64,000 bases of DNA, from positions 1-64,000 of the forward strand of contig NZ_PGTS01000010.1 in NCBI RefSeq assembly GCF_002844235.1. The letters run 5' to 3'. A program made the translations under genes and the position numbers. The notes beneath the pieces were generated by a model. That model was given only the letters and a program-made list of their open reading frames with translations, was not told the origin of the DNA and did not search any database. This document shows positions 63,801 to 64,000 of the stretch, piece after piece (the stretch's first letter is position 1; the number at the start of each line of letters is the position of its first letter). This DNA comes from Thalassospira povalilytica. GTDB lineage: Bacteria > Pseudomonadota > Alphaproteobacteria > Rhodospirillales > Thalassospiraceae.

Positions 63801-64000
63801 AAGCATCCCTTCGACCCCGTTGATCTGTTCTTCAAGGGGGGATGCAACAGTTTCGGCAATCTCGGCGGGGTTCGCGCCGGGAAATTTGGCTTCGACCACG
63901 ATCGAAGGCGGCACGACTTCGGGATATTCCGAAATCGGCAAACGCCACATCGCAATCAGACCGGCCAGCAACATCAGCACCGACAAAACGCCGGCAAAGA
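60858..64000 (-). CDS. RND efflux pump inner-membrane subunit (AcrB/MexB type), 5' end outside window
   Basis: A roughly 1,047-residue piece of a hydrophobe/amphiphile exporter (HAE1) of the RND superfamily; the frame stays open to the window edge (…FAGVLSVLMLLAGLIAMWRLPISEYPEVVPP), so only about a dozen N-terminal residues are missing. The proton-relay Asp pair is in IGIVVDDAIVVVENVERN (TM4) and the partner Lys in LASKNAILIVEFARELEHQ (TM10). It exports drugs, dyes, bile salts or solvents with a membrane fusion protein and an outer-membrane channel, whose genes should lie upstream (to the right). The last codons are RSLDEADAHQPAE. Confidence 0.95.
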   Translation of the reverse strand, partial: FAGVLSVLMLLAGLIAMWRLPISEYPEVVPPSIVVEAKFPGANPAEIAETVASPLEEQINGVEGMLYVNSLATTDGNLSLTVTFEIGTDPDLAQQKVQNRVSQAEPRLPDIVRQLGVTVSKRSPDLTMVVHLRSPNERYDMLYLRNYATLNVRDRLARISGVGQVGLFGSGDYAMRVWLNPDKVAERNLTAGEVVAAIQSQNVQVAAGIIGGAPYDSGVQFQLPINISGRLETPEEFQNIIIKREADGTITRLGDVARVEMEAQQYALRSLLDNKPAVAIPIFASPGSNALDISSNVRATMEELKQNFPDDLDYSIVYDPTVFVRGSIKSVIKTLLEAIALVVIVVTIFLQTWRASIIPLLAVPVSIIGTFALMLLMGFSINVLSLFGLILAIGIVVDDAIVVVENVERNIERGLSPRDATVAAMREVTGPIIATSLVITGVFVPIAFISGLTGQFYQQFALTIAIATIISTINSLTLSPALSAVLLRGHDAPKDWLTRGMDFVFGWFFRGFNRFFNRSTEMYAGGVKRLLGVKAIMMALYAGLLVLTWQGFQILPTGFVPLQDKQYLVSFAQLPQGATLDRTEDVIREMSDIALKEPGVESAVAFPGLSINGFVNSSSAGIVFVTLTDFDERKSDDLSGLAIAGKLQQKFAAIDEAFVAIFPAPPVQGLGTVGGFKLQVQDRSDLGYRALDDAMKQVLAKAWAAPELTGVFSSYNINVPQLQATLDRTKVQQLGVPVDEIFRTMQVYLGSMYVNDFNAFGRTYQVIAQADKPYRSSPEDILRLQTRNSDGDMVPLGSVLSVSETFGPDTAMRYNAFRSADLNGNAAPGYSSGEAQAAISKILDETLPPGMSYEWTELTYQQILAGNTAIFIFPICILLVFLVLAAQYESLTMPLAVILIVPMSILSAVFGVYLFGGDNNIFTQISLFVLAGLASKNAILIVEFARELEHQGRSTVQAAIEASRLRLRPILMTSLAFIMGVVPLVLSSGAGAEMRHAIGIAVFSGMLGVTIFGLILTPVFYVLVRMIGRRNEVRSLDEADAHQPAE

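Overview
The window looks like chromosomal DNA of a Gram-negative alphaproteobacterium, most like a marine Rhodospirillales such as Thalassospira. That is an inference from gene content, moderate GC, and linkages such as kdsB-pheA beside a divergent membrane-anchored cytochrome c. LPS synthesis (KdsB), an RND pump, and LysE/EamA exporters all fit a free-living proteobacterium. I see no insertion sequence, prophage, CRISPR array, rRNA or toxin-antitoxin locus. There are 53 protein genes (one cut by the window edge) and one tRNA.

Layout. 0-5.3 kb: an amino-acid-type periplasmic binding protein, a DEAD-box RNA helicase with a long Arg/Gly tail, and a Cache-domain chemoreceptor. 5.3-9 kb: prephenate dehydratase (Phe synthesis) and KdsB, a divergent cytochrome c, and a HisN-type phosphatase. 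9-20.3 kb is transporter-rich: two CPA1-type antiporters, a LysE exporter coupled to a DinB protein, one EamA transporter, then a divergent Lrp regulator with three tandem DMT transporters and a short-chain dehydrogenase. 20.3-27.3 kb: pterin dehydratase, uracil-DNA glycosylase, GST, esterase, M17 aminopeptidase (TTG start), a small MarR-type regulator and a second LysE exporter. 27.3-34 kb: a FliL-like protein next to a complete yejABEF peptide importer. 34-46 kb: LysR, DUF1127, a methyltransferase with a PqqD-like tail, quinone oxidoreductase, tRNA-Ser(GGA), a MarR/EamA/NAD(P)-binding cassette with two perfect operators, ProC-ThpR, pirin, aldo/keto reductase, a FIST-domain protein and a J-domain protein.

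46.9-48.0 kb is a gene-free, AT-rich 1.06 kb segment. It holds twelve GANTC sites within 266 bp, a perfect DnaA box and palindromes. It is the most unusual part of the window and a candidate replication origin or CcrM-controlled regulatory region. 48-64 kb: the conserved tesA / ybbA-ybbP divergent cluster, an acyl-CoA synthetase, an exported protein with one CxxCH haem motif, a Bax-inhibitor-1 protein, two unrecognised proteins, HtpX, and an RND pump running off the right edge.

The window is mainly core metabolism, export and envelope functions, with many small one-regulator/one-transporter units. Several putative operators (MarR, TetR, LacI, LysR and GntR-like dyads) and low-complexity repeats sit in the intergenic regions. 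No complete novel defence or biosynthetic system is evident.
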